Below are positions 1 through 11,945 of a DNA stretch of 64,000 nucleotides, piece after piece (the first letter of the stretch is position 1; the number at the start of each line of letters is the position of its first letter). The notes below the pieces were generated by a model. The model did no database searches and was not told the origin of the DNA. It was given only the letters and a program-made list of their open reading frames with translations. The stretch covers positions 358,127,825-358,191,824 of the forward strand of contig NC_073693.1 of the NCBI RefSeq assembly GCF_029784155.1. Direction: 5' to 3'. The position numbers were made by a program, and so were the translations under genes. Source of the stretch: Uranotaenia lowii. Its lineage: Eukaryota; Arthropoda; Insecta; Diptera; Culicidae.

Positions 1-1411
1 AAAAAATATATATTTTAAATATATCTACAAAAGAACACGAAATAAGTGGGTTAGTATTTCGTTCAGTGTTAAAAATAAAGAGAGAAAGAAAGAGAACTGA
101 TAGCAAGAGCTTTTGTTGAGTTACGAAGTACGAGTATGAAAAAAAGAGAAAGAGAATGACGGAGGAAAAAGCTGAACTGGAAAAAGCTGGAAAATCATTC
201 TAAAAACGATTATTTACGCTAACGGTTGGGTCTAAGTTAGGGTTACCATACCCTTCAACGCCAAAAAGAGTACATTGAAAACGTATTTCAAAATATTTAG
301 GAGAAACGAGAGAAACCAAGAAATTTTAGTCCATTCAAATAGTTGCAATTACTAGTTGCTAGTTATGTGACATGGAAATTACCTATGACTTTTCAGAAGA
401 CCTTTTACAAATTGAAAGTTGCTAATTTTCTTGCAGATTTTTAGTGAAAAGCGGAAGGGTCGGGTTAATCGAAGAGATAGAGATCAAAACATCGCAAACA
501 TGAGAAAATGTTGTATTTCAAAAAGAGTTTAAATTGCTGTTGTGCTCTTCGCCAACTGTTTGGGCGCTAATTGCATATTCAAAGGCGCTGATTGCCTGCA
601 CAGTTTATTTCGACGTCTGGGAGAAGCTTTTCTCAAAAGCGGTTTTAAAGCTTTCGAATTTGTTGAATTTTAATTATAAGAAAATACTGCTTATTTCATC
701 AGCAAGAAAACTTCTTTTTAACGAAAAATTTAGATTTTAATCTCGATTTGTGATGCTTTCCATTTTAATTCATCGTTTGGAAAATTCAACAAAGTAGAAA
801 AACTAAGTTGCGTTCCATGAATGCATAAAGTGTTGCATTTCTGTCCGACTTCTTGTACACACAGGAACACAAACTTAAGAACTGGAAGAAATAAGTCCGT
901 TGCTCTAATAAAATGTCTTTCAACAAAAAAAAGAGTACAAACCGCAAGATTTCACAAAAAGAAGAGTACGCTCATTTTTCGATCGAAAAAGAGTACATGT
1001 ACTCTTAAAAGAGTACGTATGGTAACCCTAGTCTAAGTCGGCAGAAATTGTTAAAGAAGAATATTAAAAAAATTCTAGTGAAAGAAAGTTCCTACCGACT
1101 GCGCCATTTCTGTCGTGAACTTCTTCCATTTCAATGAACTTTCTTTCACTAGAATTTCTTTAATATTCTTCTGCCGACTAAGACACAACCGTAAGCGTAG
1201 ATAATCGTTTTTAGAATCCTCTCTAGCTTTTTCCAGTTCAGCTTTTTCCTCCGTCATTCTCTTTCTCTTTTTTCCCTACTCGTATTCGTAACTCAACAAA
1301 AGAGCTTGCTATCAGTTCTCTTTCTTTCTCTCTTCATTTTCAACACTGAACGAAATATTAACCAACTTATTTCGTGTTCTTTTGTAGATGTATTTAAAAT
1401 ATAGATTTTTT
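1..1411. mobile_element. Foldback / long-palindrome element, left end cut by window start
   Basis: The first ~237 bases reappear in reverse complement at about 1165-1411, beginning with the AAAGAACACGAAATAAGT segment and including the CGGAGGAAAAAGCTGAACTG segment. An inner arm at 1039-1092 pairs with 1137-1185 around a loop of about 45 bases. If the nested insertion at 238-1030 is removed, the arms are nearly continuous, giving about 290-bp arms and a short loop. The outer left end and any target duplication lie outside the window, so the family is unknown. The open frame on the minus strand at 1075-1257 lies inside the right arm and is not treated as a gene. Confidence 0.75.
238..1030. mobile_element. 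Non-autonomous hAT-type element (MITE), 793 bp
   Basis: The element begins TAGGGTTACCATAC and ends with the exact reverse complement GTATGGTAACCCTA. It is flanked by a perfect 8-bp duplication GTCTAAGT at 230-237 and 1031-1038. Eight-bp duplications with short terminal repeats starting T/CAGGG are typical of the hAT superfamily. Subterminal AAAAAGAGTAC motifs recur near both ends, a common arrangement for transposase binding sites. There is no transposase coding. It sits inside the foldback element and is therefore younger. Confidence 0.8.
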
Positions 1412-3629
1412 ATTTATACAACTATTATTACTTCTACCCATTTCGTGTTCGTTTGCCGATGTATAATTCTTTTACTTTTACTTCTATTATTACTACAAAG
1501 CTGTAGCTTCATAATTCATCGAGTTGAATTCGCTGCTAGATTCTATGGTAGAAAATGCGCTTCCTGCCCCGATTGATGGTGCATATACAGCCCCAGTGGG
1601 GGTTCTCATTATGTCCCTACAGCCACTGATTTTCAGCTTTTGGCATAAATTTGGCAAACGTTTTTATCTACTTTTTCAAGTTTTAGCCCGTTACAAAATA
1701 GACTTTTTCAGGGTCCGAACACAAAACAATGAAAAACAAAAACAACTTACAAATAATAGCTGTTTTCTAAGTTTAAATTAGCGTCCTCTTCAAGATGGTC
1801 ATTATGCCTTTATCTCCCTTATTTCAGTTTTATTTTTACCCAGGGGAAATTTATTTAATATTTATAAATTGGCAAAGATTTCATTATATATTTTTAACCT
1901 TCTTCTAGTTATTTTTATCCAAATTAGTTTCATATTATCTACACAGAGTTTTCTGTTCGTGTGCACATTTCACTATATTCTGTATAAAATTATTGTTTAG
2001 AAAATACTATTTGAGGGATGAAATAGTCTGGGAACCAGATTCAAGGGATTTCTCAGAGGACGAGTAAGGAACTAAATAAACCTAGAGAAAGTTGCCAGTG
2101 CTTGTCCCATTTATTCATCTCACCACTATCATGCTCCAGTCACCACCACATTGCAATTTAGTTCCCTTTCCGGGTTCTTAAACAGGATCGTCGTTTCAAC
2201 AGCTCAGCCGGTGTCCAGTACATAGTCTGCAATGTATATTTTTGGGTTTTGTGAACAGGAAGCAAGCTGTCTTGTCTAGATTAGATATTTGCTGTAACAA
2301 AACAAAACTTAAATTAAGTCTCATTCTGATGTTATAAAATAAGCTATGAAAAACACGGAGATGGAAGCAGGGTAAGAATGAAAGATTGTAAATGTTGAGT
2401 CACATCATCCGCAAACAAGTTTGGATCTTTCAGAAAAAAAAAGTTTTATCTTGTTTTCGTAGTGCAAATGCAAAAGCTACTTGTTATTTTGTTTGACTTA
2501 TCAAATAAATTATTATTCTAAAGAATTCGCTTCATATTCAGAATTGTAAGACAAGATACTTTATTGAATTCAATAAATGTTTTTTTTTCTATTTTATTGA
2601 ATCTTAATTCTAAATCTTATTTTAATTTTCCACCAGTCTAATCCGTTCTTGAATAGTAACAGAACTTCTCCTGGACCACAAAAAAAAACGAACGAAAAAC
2701 ATACACATCTCTAAGCAATGGTTGGCTACCCACCATCCAGGCCCAGGTCTAGGAAAATATATCATTCCGGATTATAGTCTGAATCTGCTGCTTCAAAAGA
2801 CCGAGAAAATGCAGAAGACTTGAGTTGAGAGATTGTATTCGTTCGTTTTTTTTATTCTTGCTCCACCTTCACCTTTAAACGAATCGCATGAATTTTTCCG
2901 TCGGCAGAATAAAGTGGCTGGTAAACTCTGGAAAATTGTAGCTGGAAAAAATACTTTCGATTCGCTTCTGAAGGTATGTTTACTTTCATACCTAGGTACT
3001 GTTTAAACCCTTTCGCTCTTCTTCCCTTTCCATACGCAAACGCATGAAAATTGTACAAATTGCAAAATGACAGTCTGTGTTATTTATGCCCTTCAAAGGG
3101 AACGTACAGTGGTTCAATTTATTTTTTATTTTGATTTTTAATTTTTTTTAATGGTTGCAATCAAACTATTAGTTTGAACTTTTAACCTTCCAAAAATTGT
3201 ATCAAAATTTGGAACAAATAATTTAAACCGATCATTTTTTTTATAAAAAAAAGAAGTTAAAAACACCTGATGATTTTTTTCGAATCATCGACATTCCTGT
3301 GCATTTGTAAAGCGTGGGAAAACAGTGGAGCCTCTCAAGAATGATTTGTTCCTCCTGTTTTTGGACTGGAAAAAAGTGGAATTGAAGCTAATGTGTTCCC
3401 TCAATACTTGCAAACGAACTCCGGTGTTTGAATAATGGAAAGAAATTGCTTTGATGTATGGCTATGGGTGGGGAGGCCCATTTATTCTGAGAATTTATGT
3501 TTGGAAACTATACACACAAACGCGCAGAAAAAAATGGTAAGAAACAATCCAAAAGAATTGACAAAAAAATCCTGATTCGGTTCAAACACAATCACTAAGG
3601 AATGAGTTAAATTGAAACTTTCTCTTGTC
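1412..3629. other. AT-rich DNA with no recognised feature
   Basis: No gene, tRNA-like box pair or clear repeat is visible here. Short open frames (for example plus 1524-1781 and minus 2852-3058) lack recognisable motifs and are probably chance. Pyrimidine-rich TTACTTCTATTATTACTAC-like runs lie near 1420-1500. Confidence 0.6.
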
Positions 3630-3981
3630 TTGTACATAAAAATGAATTTCTGTCTGTCTGTCTGTTCCCTTTAGACACGAAAACTACTGAACCGATTTGC
3701 GTGAAACAGAGTCTATGGGGACCAGGAAAGGTTCCTATAATAGTTTGGGACCCCTCCCTCTCTTAGAAATGGGAGAAAGTGCCTCGAGAATCGATCATGC
3801 AAATGGAACCAAATTAAGCATAGAAGTGTATTAGGATACGAGGAATGTTTCAGTAATAGTGTGGTACCCCTTTCTTTCTCTTTTCAATGGGGAGGAAAAA
3901 AGAAAAAGGGGGCTCTCTTATAATTTTTTTTGAATCGCTCGAGAATTAATCAAGCTAATGGAACTAAATTTGGCATGAAAG

Positions 3982-6031
3982 CAAGGCCGAATTAGGCTCA
4001 ATTTTCGCGTATGTTTGGATAACGTGCCGCTTTTAAGCCTGCCCCCATTCTGAAGGCCGAATTAAGTTGGGGGCATTGAGAGGGCAATTGCGGCGAAAAT
4101 GAAATTGAAGTTTTCCTCAAAACAGTTATAAAAACCAGCTTAAACCTAAGAGTTCAAAGTTTATGAAATTGAAACTAAATGAACGGTACCCCCCTTAAAT
4201 AATAACTAATTCAGGATATATAATCATAGGTAAAGTAATACACGTGTTATTGCAAATATTTTCTACAAACAAACAAAGGCTCACTAGTTGATCAAACATG
4301 TATTTTCAATAGAAAAAATATATCACAACAGCCTTAATAATTTCCTGCAAAAGCATATAAAAGTTCTAAAATATTGAATGTTGAAACATATTAAAGACGA
4401 CAGTTCACAACACTTTTGATATGTTTCCCATATGACGCAATATAATTGACATATATTTATTTATGTGATCATTTTATACCCTCAAGGTCTCAACAAAGCA
4501 ATAACTATTTTGACTTATCATAAGTTTTTTAAGGCCGTAACAAAAAATCTTCCGATTAGAGCTGGGTACTGTTTCATTCCTTTTATAAAATAAACTGCTC
4601 ATAAATTTTTTTGTCCATTCAGAAAAAAAATGAATAAGTTGTTATATGAACTAAATACTGAAATTCACAGTTAATTTTTTTGTGAATTTAAGTCCGATGA
4701 ACGAATAATTCAATAAAACAATAACAAAGTTATTTTTTATTACAAGGTTTATATTAAATTCACATTTTTTCATCATATTTTCAATTCTTAAATTCAGGTT
4801 TCAGTGGTGGAATATAACAGTTAATATTTATTTATTTCGTTCGTCAAGTCCTTAAATAACTACTTATAACATAAACAATAGCTAATTGCATTACTACACT
4901 GAAGTGATATCCTCACTTATTAATGTTCTCAGTTTTGTGTGATATCCTGAGCTAACCACTCAGAAAATCTGGCATCATTTCTGTGTTACCACGAACCTAA
5001 TTTGACTAGTTCGACTTAAGCGTGTGATGATGTAATCACGTGGAATCGCTATAGAGAGAGAATTCTTTGCATTTGGAATGGTAATGATAAAAATTCCACA
5101 ACTGCTTCATAATATGCAACAATTCGCACATTTATTCTCTCTCTGAGCACTGGTTTCTCTCATTTTAACTTAAATTTGCTTATTTTTCCACTCAATCAAC
5201 CACAATTTACCACAATTTCAATCATTGGCTGCACAATTTGTGTGATCCTTCTTTTAAGCCTAAATTGTGATTCTGCTCTGCGATTTTAAATTATGTTTAC
5301 GAAAAGTGATATCAATTTATGGAATTCAAGTAGATTTAAAAAAAAACATGAAAAAAATAGATTGCCAATCTTTATCAGAACTTAATTCAATTTCGTTTTC
5401 CTTGATGATTTTTTACTCCTAATTTTTCGTATTAAATGCTCTATTTAAAAATTTATTTTTTTGTGTTCCACCAATTTTTGCTCAAACTTTTTAACAGAAT
5501 TATTGTTGAGAGACTGAAAATTAAATCAGGTTTGATGCCATTTAACCTTCTGGTAATTTCCTTCAATCATTAGGATTTTTTAGTTGAGTGAAAAATACCC
5601 TGAATTGTCAATAAAAAGTGCATTCTTATTCAACCACGGTACCTAGGTAAATAGAATAGTGATTTTAACGTGATTTTAACGAAAAATTGCATCGTAAATT
5701 TGTAAATTATTTTCTTATATCCGCATTTAAGAAATCTTAGGCAAGTTACATATTTTGATTTTAATAAGTGTTTTACGTTCATTCTGGAACAAAAAAAAGA
5801 AAATATGAAAGAAAATTGTTCAATGCAATTTAAGAAGATTTTTTTGGATCAAATTTTCAAAAAGTGGAAATAAGTTTACAAGTTTCTCAACTGAGAAGTT
5901 ACTCTCTCTATCACCCCATTCTGCTAAATAAAAAGCTGTTTAAAATTGATAGAATATAAATTTTAAAAAAATGTAGACCTCCACCCCTATAAAAATAGCC
6001 TCAAGCCACCCGAAGGCTCAATCTGGCCCTG
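3982..6031. mobile_element. Degenerate hAT-like element, about 2.05 kb
   Basis: The left end reads CAAGGCCGAATTAGGC and the right end, in reverse complement, CAGGGCCAGATTGAGCC. These are similar but not identical terminal repeats. Flanking octamers CATGAAAG and CATGGGAA match at six of eight positions, fitting a decayed 8-bp duplication. Tandem-array sequence resumes on both sides. No transposase frame survives and the interior is AT-rich. The hAT call rests on weak ends. Confidence 0.45.
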
Positions 6032-6430
6032 CATGGGAAGGTATTTTAATACGGGAAATGCTTTTGTGATAGTTCGAGACCCCTTCTTCTTTCCAGTGCG
6101 AGGATAAGAAGACGGGAGAGAGAGAGTATCATACATTGTTTGCTTAATTAGAGAACTGAGCAAGCAAATAAATCAAATTTGGCGTGGTAGGCATAGATGC
6201 CACACCTACCGATTTTTCGGTATTCATACCGATTTTTGAGCAAATTTTTATCCAAGAATCGGTATATACCGAATACCGATTTTTGGCAAAACATACCGAT
6301 TTCATACCGATTTTTGAGATTTTGATACAAAATGTAAAATATATTTCAGTGTAAGCGAGACTACCGAAAATATTGGGTTTCTGTTCAATTGAAGACGACC
6401 TAATTATGTTATTTGGCGTTAGCTCAGTAA

Positions 6431-6609
6431 AGGCAGAAACACAATACAGCGTCGGTCGTCGCGTCACGTCAGCGGTCAACGCTGTCGATAAGTACTAAAA
6501 CGCGGACGCGACGCACCCGACGATTTTTGCATCACAATTCAGCGTCAAGAGACATCTAAGATGACCGCTGACGTGACGCGACGACCGACGCTGTATTGTG
6601 TTTCTGCCT
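6431..6609. mobile_element. PIF/Harbinger-like MITE, 179 bp
   Basis: Perfect 47-bp inverted repeats at 6431-6477 and 6563-6609 begin AGGCAGAAACACAATACAGC. A 3-bp TAA flanks both sides (6428-6430, 6610-6612), matching the TWA target preference of PIF/Harbinger elements. The arms are GC-rich (many CG dinucleotides), in contrast to the AT-rich host element. Perfect arms suggest a recent insertion. Confidence 0.65.
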
Positions 6610-8487
6610 TAAGAAACATTTGAAGCTTTTATGATAAGTGCACGTTTTTTCAATATTTCAATTGAAACTCTCAAATTTTAAAGGAAAGAAGTATTTTGTT
6701 TAGGATAGTGTTTTCTTATTTTAATCGCCGCCGGGATATATTCTTATTTAATTTTTGGCTTTTCGTTTTTGATAGTCGAAAGTTTAAAGATAAGTCTACG
6801 ACACGAATAAAGTTTTAACTATCCGTTGGGATTCGGAGGTAATTGTTCTATTGAGAATGTTGGAAAACTGTCGTTTTCTATAAAAATATTCTATGATATT
6901 TATAATTGCGCCAAGATAACCAGCGGAAATTACTCTAATGAGGTTGAGTATGTATATAAGTTTTCAGAATTTTGAAAACATAAAAAAATTTTAAAGAACA
7001 CTCTATAAGGATTACACCTACAAGGAATCATGTGGTAATCGATAACATGAAGAAATTTAATGATAGAGAATATAACAAAGAGGCTTCATGATTTTTTGAA
7101 TAGAGAATTCCACAAAAACTTTTCAATATGCGATTTTTTCAAATTAGGGCCCACAGAGCCAAAAGAGTATAAGAGCAAATGATCCATGAGTTAATAATAC
7201 GGAACGATTTTTCATGTTTCAAACTATTTTTCGTGATTTCTTCAGATTTTTAGAAATTTATTTATATACCTTTATGTTCGGAAGAAAAATACAAATTATT
7301 TAAATAGGTATGGAAAATTGCCAAACACAACAGCTTTAAAGCGTTTTTTTCTCGAAATTTGCTTTTATGCACTCAAACACGTTTTTGGCATCAATGCAGT
7401 AATTATGAAAATCCAAAGTTTGTAAAAATTTTCTAAAAATTATAATAGAGAAGAAAAAACAGTATAAACCTTCTAAGAACTCTTAAAATCAAATAAAAAT
7501 ATATAAAAACAAAAAAAAAACGAGCATACAAAATACTATAATATGATTTAATTCATCGACTTTTTGGGCGGATTTTGGTTTGTAAGATTTTAAATATTGT
7601 AAATTTAGATAAAAATTCATTGTTTAAAATATAATTTGAGTGTCCACTGAAGAGAAGCGAAAGCCATAGTAGCACTGATGAACTGATGTACAAGCTAAGC
7701 TTTGAAACGTGTGTAAAGTTACAACGACCGTTTTCAATCAATTTTATGTGTTTTGGTTGAGCCACCAGATGTCTCCAAGGACACCAGAGAGAACTGTCAA
7801 GAAGAAAGTGAAATGTAAACAAAACAAAATAACAAACTATTAGTCAGTTATGAATATGTCGAATTACTATTTGACGAGTTTTGAAGATTCGCAACACATT
7901 TATGATTTGCGTAATGGAATTTTTTTAGCTTTGAGCACTAAATAGAAACAGATATGATACGATAAATTGCTCGCTCAGAATAGCCTAGAATCGGTATTGT
8001 TTCATGAGATTTTTAATTTTAAACTCAACTGGATAAAATAACTGGTTCGTCTGGCTTGTCCGAAGTTCTTAGTTAGTCTTTTTTAGTAAAAAGAATGAAG
8101 ATAAAATGAAACAGGCAATTTTACCTTGCTGTGAATAAATTGAAGCCGCCCATTCTACTACGATGTTAATTTATCAATTTTTGAGATCATATACGATTGT
8201 GCTCTTCCAAGAATGAGGTACTTCAAAAGTTTAATCGGCTTGTTTAAATTATAGCATTCGAAAATTTGTACTGGTTTCTGGAATATAATAATTCAAGCTT
8301 GTACATCTGTTTGTTATTTCGGCAGTCTCTGTAGTGAAAACAAATATGATAATGCTATTTTCCCCAGCTTAAAATTATTCGTGGTATTGTATTGTACTGT
8401 ATTTATTGTATTTAAATTTATTCATTTTTGAATTCAAATAACATTGCGTCCTTTCGAAAAATTGTTATATTTAAAAGAGCTACCTAG

Positions 8488-8548
8488 AAACAGTGCCATC
8501 TATTGCGCCGTTCAAAAGTTAGAAATCTAGCAATAGATGGCACTGTTT
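8488..8548. repeat. Short hairpin with 19-bp perfect arms
   Basis: AAACAGTGCCATCTATTGC at 8488-8506 pairs exactly with 8530-8548 across a 23-base loop. It lies in the interior of the 6192-8932 hAT element. No target duplication was found. It may be a very small MITE or a structural part of the host element. Confidence 0.6.
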
Positions 8549-9175
8549 TTCGTCATTTTTTAACGGCTTCTTTAAAACAGAGCACTGGAAATTTTACACA
8601 AGTTTCTGAAGATTTTTTGTTCGAGCTTGTACATCTGTTCATCTGTGATAGTAGCTCGAAACGTCTGGACAACTGGTAAAAACGTTTTTGATTCTGAAAT
8701 CCGCCAAAAACCGTCGATGAATTAAATCACAATAAAGCGCGGCGATACACAGAATTCCAAAATACTTTAAGGCATTTATTAGAAAAAGTATTAAATAACA
8801 GACTTCAGAATCACTATCGAAAATTTTTTTAATCGCCATAAAATACCGATTTTCATACCGATTTTTCGGATTTCCATACCGAAAAAAGATTTTTTTGGGT
8901 TCAAAAATACCGATTTTAATGTGGCATCACTGGTGGTAGGGCATTCAGATGCGAAAAATGTTTCTATTATAATTTGGTACCTATGACGCCTTCCTCGTAA
9001 GAAGATAGGGGATGAGGCTTTCATACAATTTTCCGTATATCTAGAGAAATATTAGATAAAGTGGACCCTTATTTGACATTGGAGGGTATTTGTATACGAG
9101 AAAGGTTTGATGTCCGTCCTTTCCTTCTGATGGGGAAATAGGAAAGAAAGGAGTAAGACTTTCATAGAATATAGT

Positions 9176-9356
9176 ACGTCTCGGTGGTCGAGTGGTTAGC
9201 GTGGTAAAACGATAATCGCTGGTCCACTGATGGCATGGGTTCGTTCCCCATCTCGGTACTGGGTGTTAAATGATAATCTTAAGTTGTCCACGCCATTTAT
9301 CGGTCTGTAAAGCCTAAATCGGCTAAGACGGTGTATGTCATTTAATATATGTATGT
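9176..9356 (+). mobile_element. tRNA-derived SINE
   Basis: An A-box-like GGTCGAGTGGTTAGCG lies near 9186 and a B-box-like GGTTCGTTCCC at 9238-9248, the spacing of a tRNA-derived pol III promoter. A non-tRNA body follows, ending near TATGTATG. It interrupts the degenerate tandem array. The target duplication is unclear, so the ends are approximate. Confidence 0.65.
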
Positions 9357-9557
9357 TGCATATCTCTATAAATAATTCAGGAAAGAATTCGAATTTTGGT
9401 AGGGGAAGATATCTGAGTTCGAGAAATGCTTCCATACCTATTCCAGTGGAGAGCTCTAACGGGGGAGAGAGAATTCCCATACACTTTAATTAGCATAGCT
9501 CTAAAACTTAACTAGCCATTTAGTATGGAAAGGATATTGAATAATCAGGAATTAAAT

Positions 9558-9615
9558 TATTATTATTATTATTATTTATTAGAGACCTTTTAACCACCCG
9601 GGTCATTCGGGTCTG
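9558..9615 (-). mobile_element. Severely 5'-truncated non-LTR retroposon tail
   Basis: A perfect 15-bp duplication AATCAGGAATTAAAT flanks the segment (9543-9557 and 9616-9630). Read on the minus strand, the insert ends in a run of TAA/ATT triplets, the kind of simple 3' tail seen in I-clade and related non-LTR elements. Only about 58 bases were inserted. The long target duplication plus a microsatellite tail marks target-primed reverse transcription. Confidence 0.7.
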
Positions 9616-9719
9616 AATCAGGAATTAAATGATTCTATAATTATTTGTAACCACTTCCTTTTTCCAGTGAGTATATGTTTAAGAGAAAGAGGGAAGGGGC
9701 TTCCGTATGAGGAAAAGTA

Positions 9720-11585
9720 GGCGTTGATCGGCTTGGAACGCACGCGTCTTTTTTGTCGCGTTCGAGAATTTTTATGAAAATTATTATTGTTCACGTGGAA
9801 AAAGTGAATAAAAACTTTAGAAATATCTTGATTTGTTTGCTTTAGAGAGTGTTTCATGAATCAAGTGTTGTAATGTACGCACAAATTATCGCTGGAAAGG
9901 GGGGCTTGTTTCAATAGTGGTTCTAAAACTCAACATCTGGGAATCGAAGGCGAATGAAAACTGTCCCGCAATGGTGAATGGATTTTCACGAACCTCATTG
10001 TCAGTTTCACAAGTCCTAAAAGATTGTGTTTCGATAGTAGGAGAGAAATCTATCTTATCTATAATTTTTTTCGTTAAATTCGATTACCAAAGATTGAAAA
10101 AAAAGGATATATTGACAGTTTGGCACGAACACCACCTTATCAAAAGGCCTCAGCCCTAACCTCAAACCATGAATGCTAATGATCAACTTTTGAAAAGGGC
10201 GCACATAAAATGCATTTTCCTCATGCTGATTTTAAGAAATGCACCCCTTCAAAAATCAACGCTGAGATGATGGTGTTTTGATTTTGAATGACCCCAAAGT
10301 GCTGCCAAATGGAATGATTCAACAGTATTTTACTGATGCTTGAGAAAATATTTTCATTTCAAAATATGCATTATCACCAGTTGGGATTGATTTTTGGATA
10401 ATTCTATCCAGGTGTTTTGCATTTCGTTAATATAGATACAACGCGTGGTTTTTGTTTTGGGTGTTCTAACAAATGTTTGTTATTTTGCCTTGGTGATGCT
10501 TTGTGTTTTATGGATTGCTGTGAATAAAAACTTTCAAAACTCTCGAGTTTTTTGGGAAAGTTTTGTCGCAGGAGTTAGAAGGTGATTCAGTTAAGCTTTA
10601 TGATAGACGAGATGAGCTAATTGACGACGGATCCAGTCAATTTCAAGCGCAATAAAGGATGATTTGATTAATTTGAGGTGCCTAAGAGGGGTGATAACAA
10701 GTAGTTCCGAGAGATCAGTTGAAGGACGTTCGACAGATCACAGGAAAGATAGTCCTGTGTAGTTCTCAAACATATAACATCCAAGGATTTTGAGGTACGA
10801 AATTTCCTAAATGCCAAGCTAACTATTCTTTTTTTTTATCTTATTTTGTTTTTTAAAACAAATGTTTGGGGTATTTTTAATAAATTCTAAACTGAGCTAA
10901 TACATTTTGACATAAATGCTCGAAAATCAAAATTTAAAACACAATATTTTTTACAAAAGTGATTGAAGATTGAAAATTTGAAATAAATTTAAAATGTGTG
11001 TTGAGCTTATACATTTTTATTTGAAATCGAAACACAAAGTTAAGTGAAATTCAAAAAAAATGTTAATGCTTATTGGTCCTTAAATTAGATCAGTATTGCA
11101 ACGGTTTCATCAAACAAGCACATCTATTATTTGTGTTTCTTAAGGTTGCAAGAATTTTTTCAGCACGTGTCCGGAACAGATAAACCGGCAATTTTCTATA
11201 ACTAATATAACGACTTAAAATCTGTCCAATATCCAGGCAAATTTTGTCAAAACCCATAAACTACTCAACAAAAATTAATATAAAAAAATGAAAAAGATAT
11301 TTTTTCATAAAATTTATGAACAGAATAAAATTGTAATCCAGACTTCGAAAAAAATCCTCACATGTGCTGCACTTCCCTTCCTTTATCGACTACACGGACT
11401 TGGCCGGCGTCGTTATTGATTTATTTGAAAAAAGGAGTTCCTTTAAATTCTACAGTGTGATTCTATCGCTTGTTCCCAGCAATATTTGTTTTGGTTTATT
11501 GTGCAATATTGATAATATCGAGCCAATCACGGAGTGCAACCATTATGCCATTGGCCAGGGGAGGCCGCAGATCGACCGTAGTTGA
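9720..11585. other. Insertion(s) of unknown type within the tandem array
   Basis: Array-like sequence fades at about 9720, shows a scrap near 9895-9960, and resumes near 11586. The DNA between is mostly AT-rich with no readable transposase, tRNA-like boxes or clear terminal repeats. The short open frames at 9917-10159 and 11364-11585 carry no motif I recognise. Confidence 0.5.
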
Positions 11586-11945
11586 TAGCAAGCCCAAGCT
11601 CAATCTCAAGAGGGGAGGAGCTTTCGTATGATGTTTTTGGCAGAGCTCGAGAGCTAACCACGCAGATAAAATCAAATTTGGTAGGGCGTGGTATTTGAAA
11701 AGAAGATATTTTTCTACGAATTATTGATATATTTTTAACATTCCATTTAGCGCGTTGGGGGGGGGGGGGGGGTCTCTCATACATTTATTTTGTATAACTT
11801 CTGGCATGGGGTTGGTCGGCTACGAGAAATATTTCTATGATTATTCAATGCCTCTCCCTTTTCAGTAGGGAGATGGAAAAAAGAAGGAGCGCTTCCTTGC
11901 CATGTTTGCCATAACTTTAGAATCTACCAAGCAAATGTCCATGTG

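Larger units (their letters stand above)
6192..8932. mobile_element. hAT-type element, 2.74 kb, no intact transposase
   Basis: A perfect 8-bp duplication GTGGTAGG lies at 6184-6191 and 8933-8940. The left end is CATAGATGCCACAC and the right end in reverse complement is CAGTGATGCCACATT. Subterminal regions on both sides are full of ATACCGATTTT / AAAATCGGTAT repeats (6210-6320 and 8840-8915), as expected for hAT transposase binding sites. The interior holds a nested Harbinger-like MITE (6431-6609) and a 19-bp inverted repeat (8488-8548). A minus-strand frame at 7553-7822 has no recognisable motif, so the copy is either non-autonomous or too decayed to read. Confidence 0.8.
3630..11945 (+). repeat. 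Old degenerate tandem array (~100-130 bp unit), interrupted by many insertions
   Basis: Degenerate copies recur in the same order: a phrase like GAACCGATTTGCGTGAAA or AATTTGGCATG, then an 'acgagaaatgtttctatgat' type phrase, then a purine-rich 'ggggaggaaaa' phrase, then 'ttcatacaattt', then 'ctcgagaactaatcaagcaaatg'. Surviving blocks lie at about 3630-3981, 6032-6191, 8933-9178, 9390-9542, 9631-9720 and 11586-11945. The array opens with AAAAATGAATTTCTGTCTGTC, which I recall as the start of a dispersed repeat in mosquito genomes. Element ends fall cleanly at block edges, so the blocks were once continuous. A 16-G run lies at 11757-11772. Confidence 0.7.

Noticed and set aside
1075..1257. 60-codon charged open frame on the minus strand
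   Set aside because: It lies in the arm of a palindrome, and the matching opposite arm breaks the frame.
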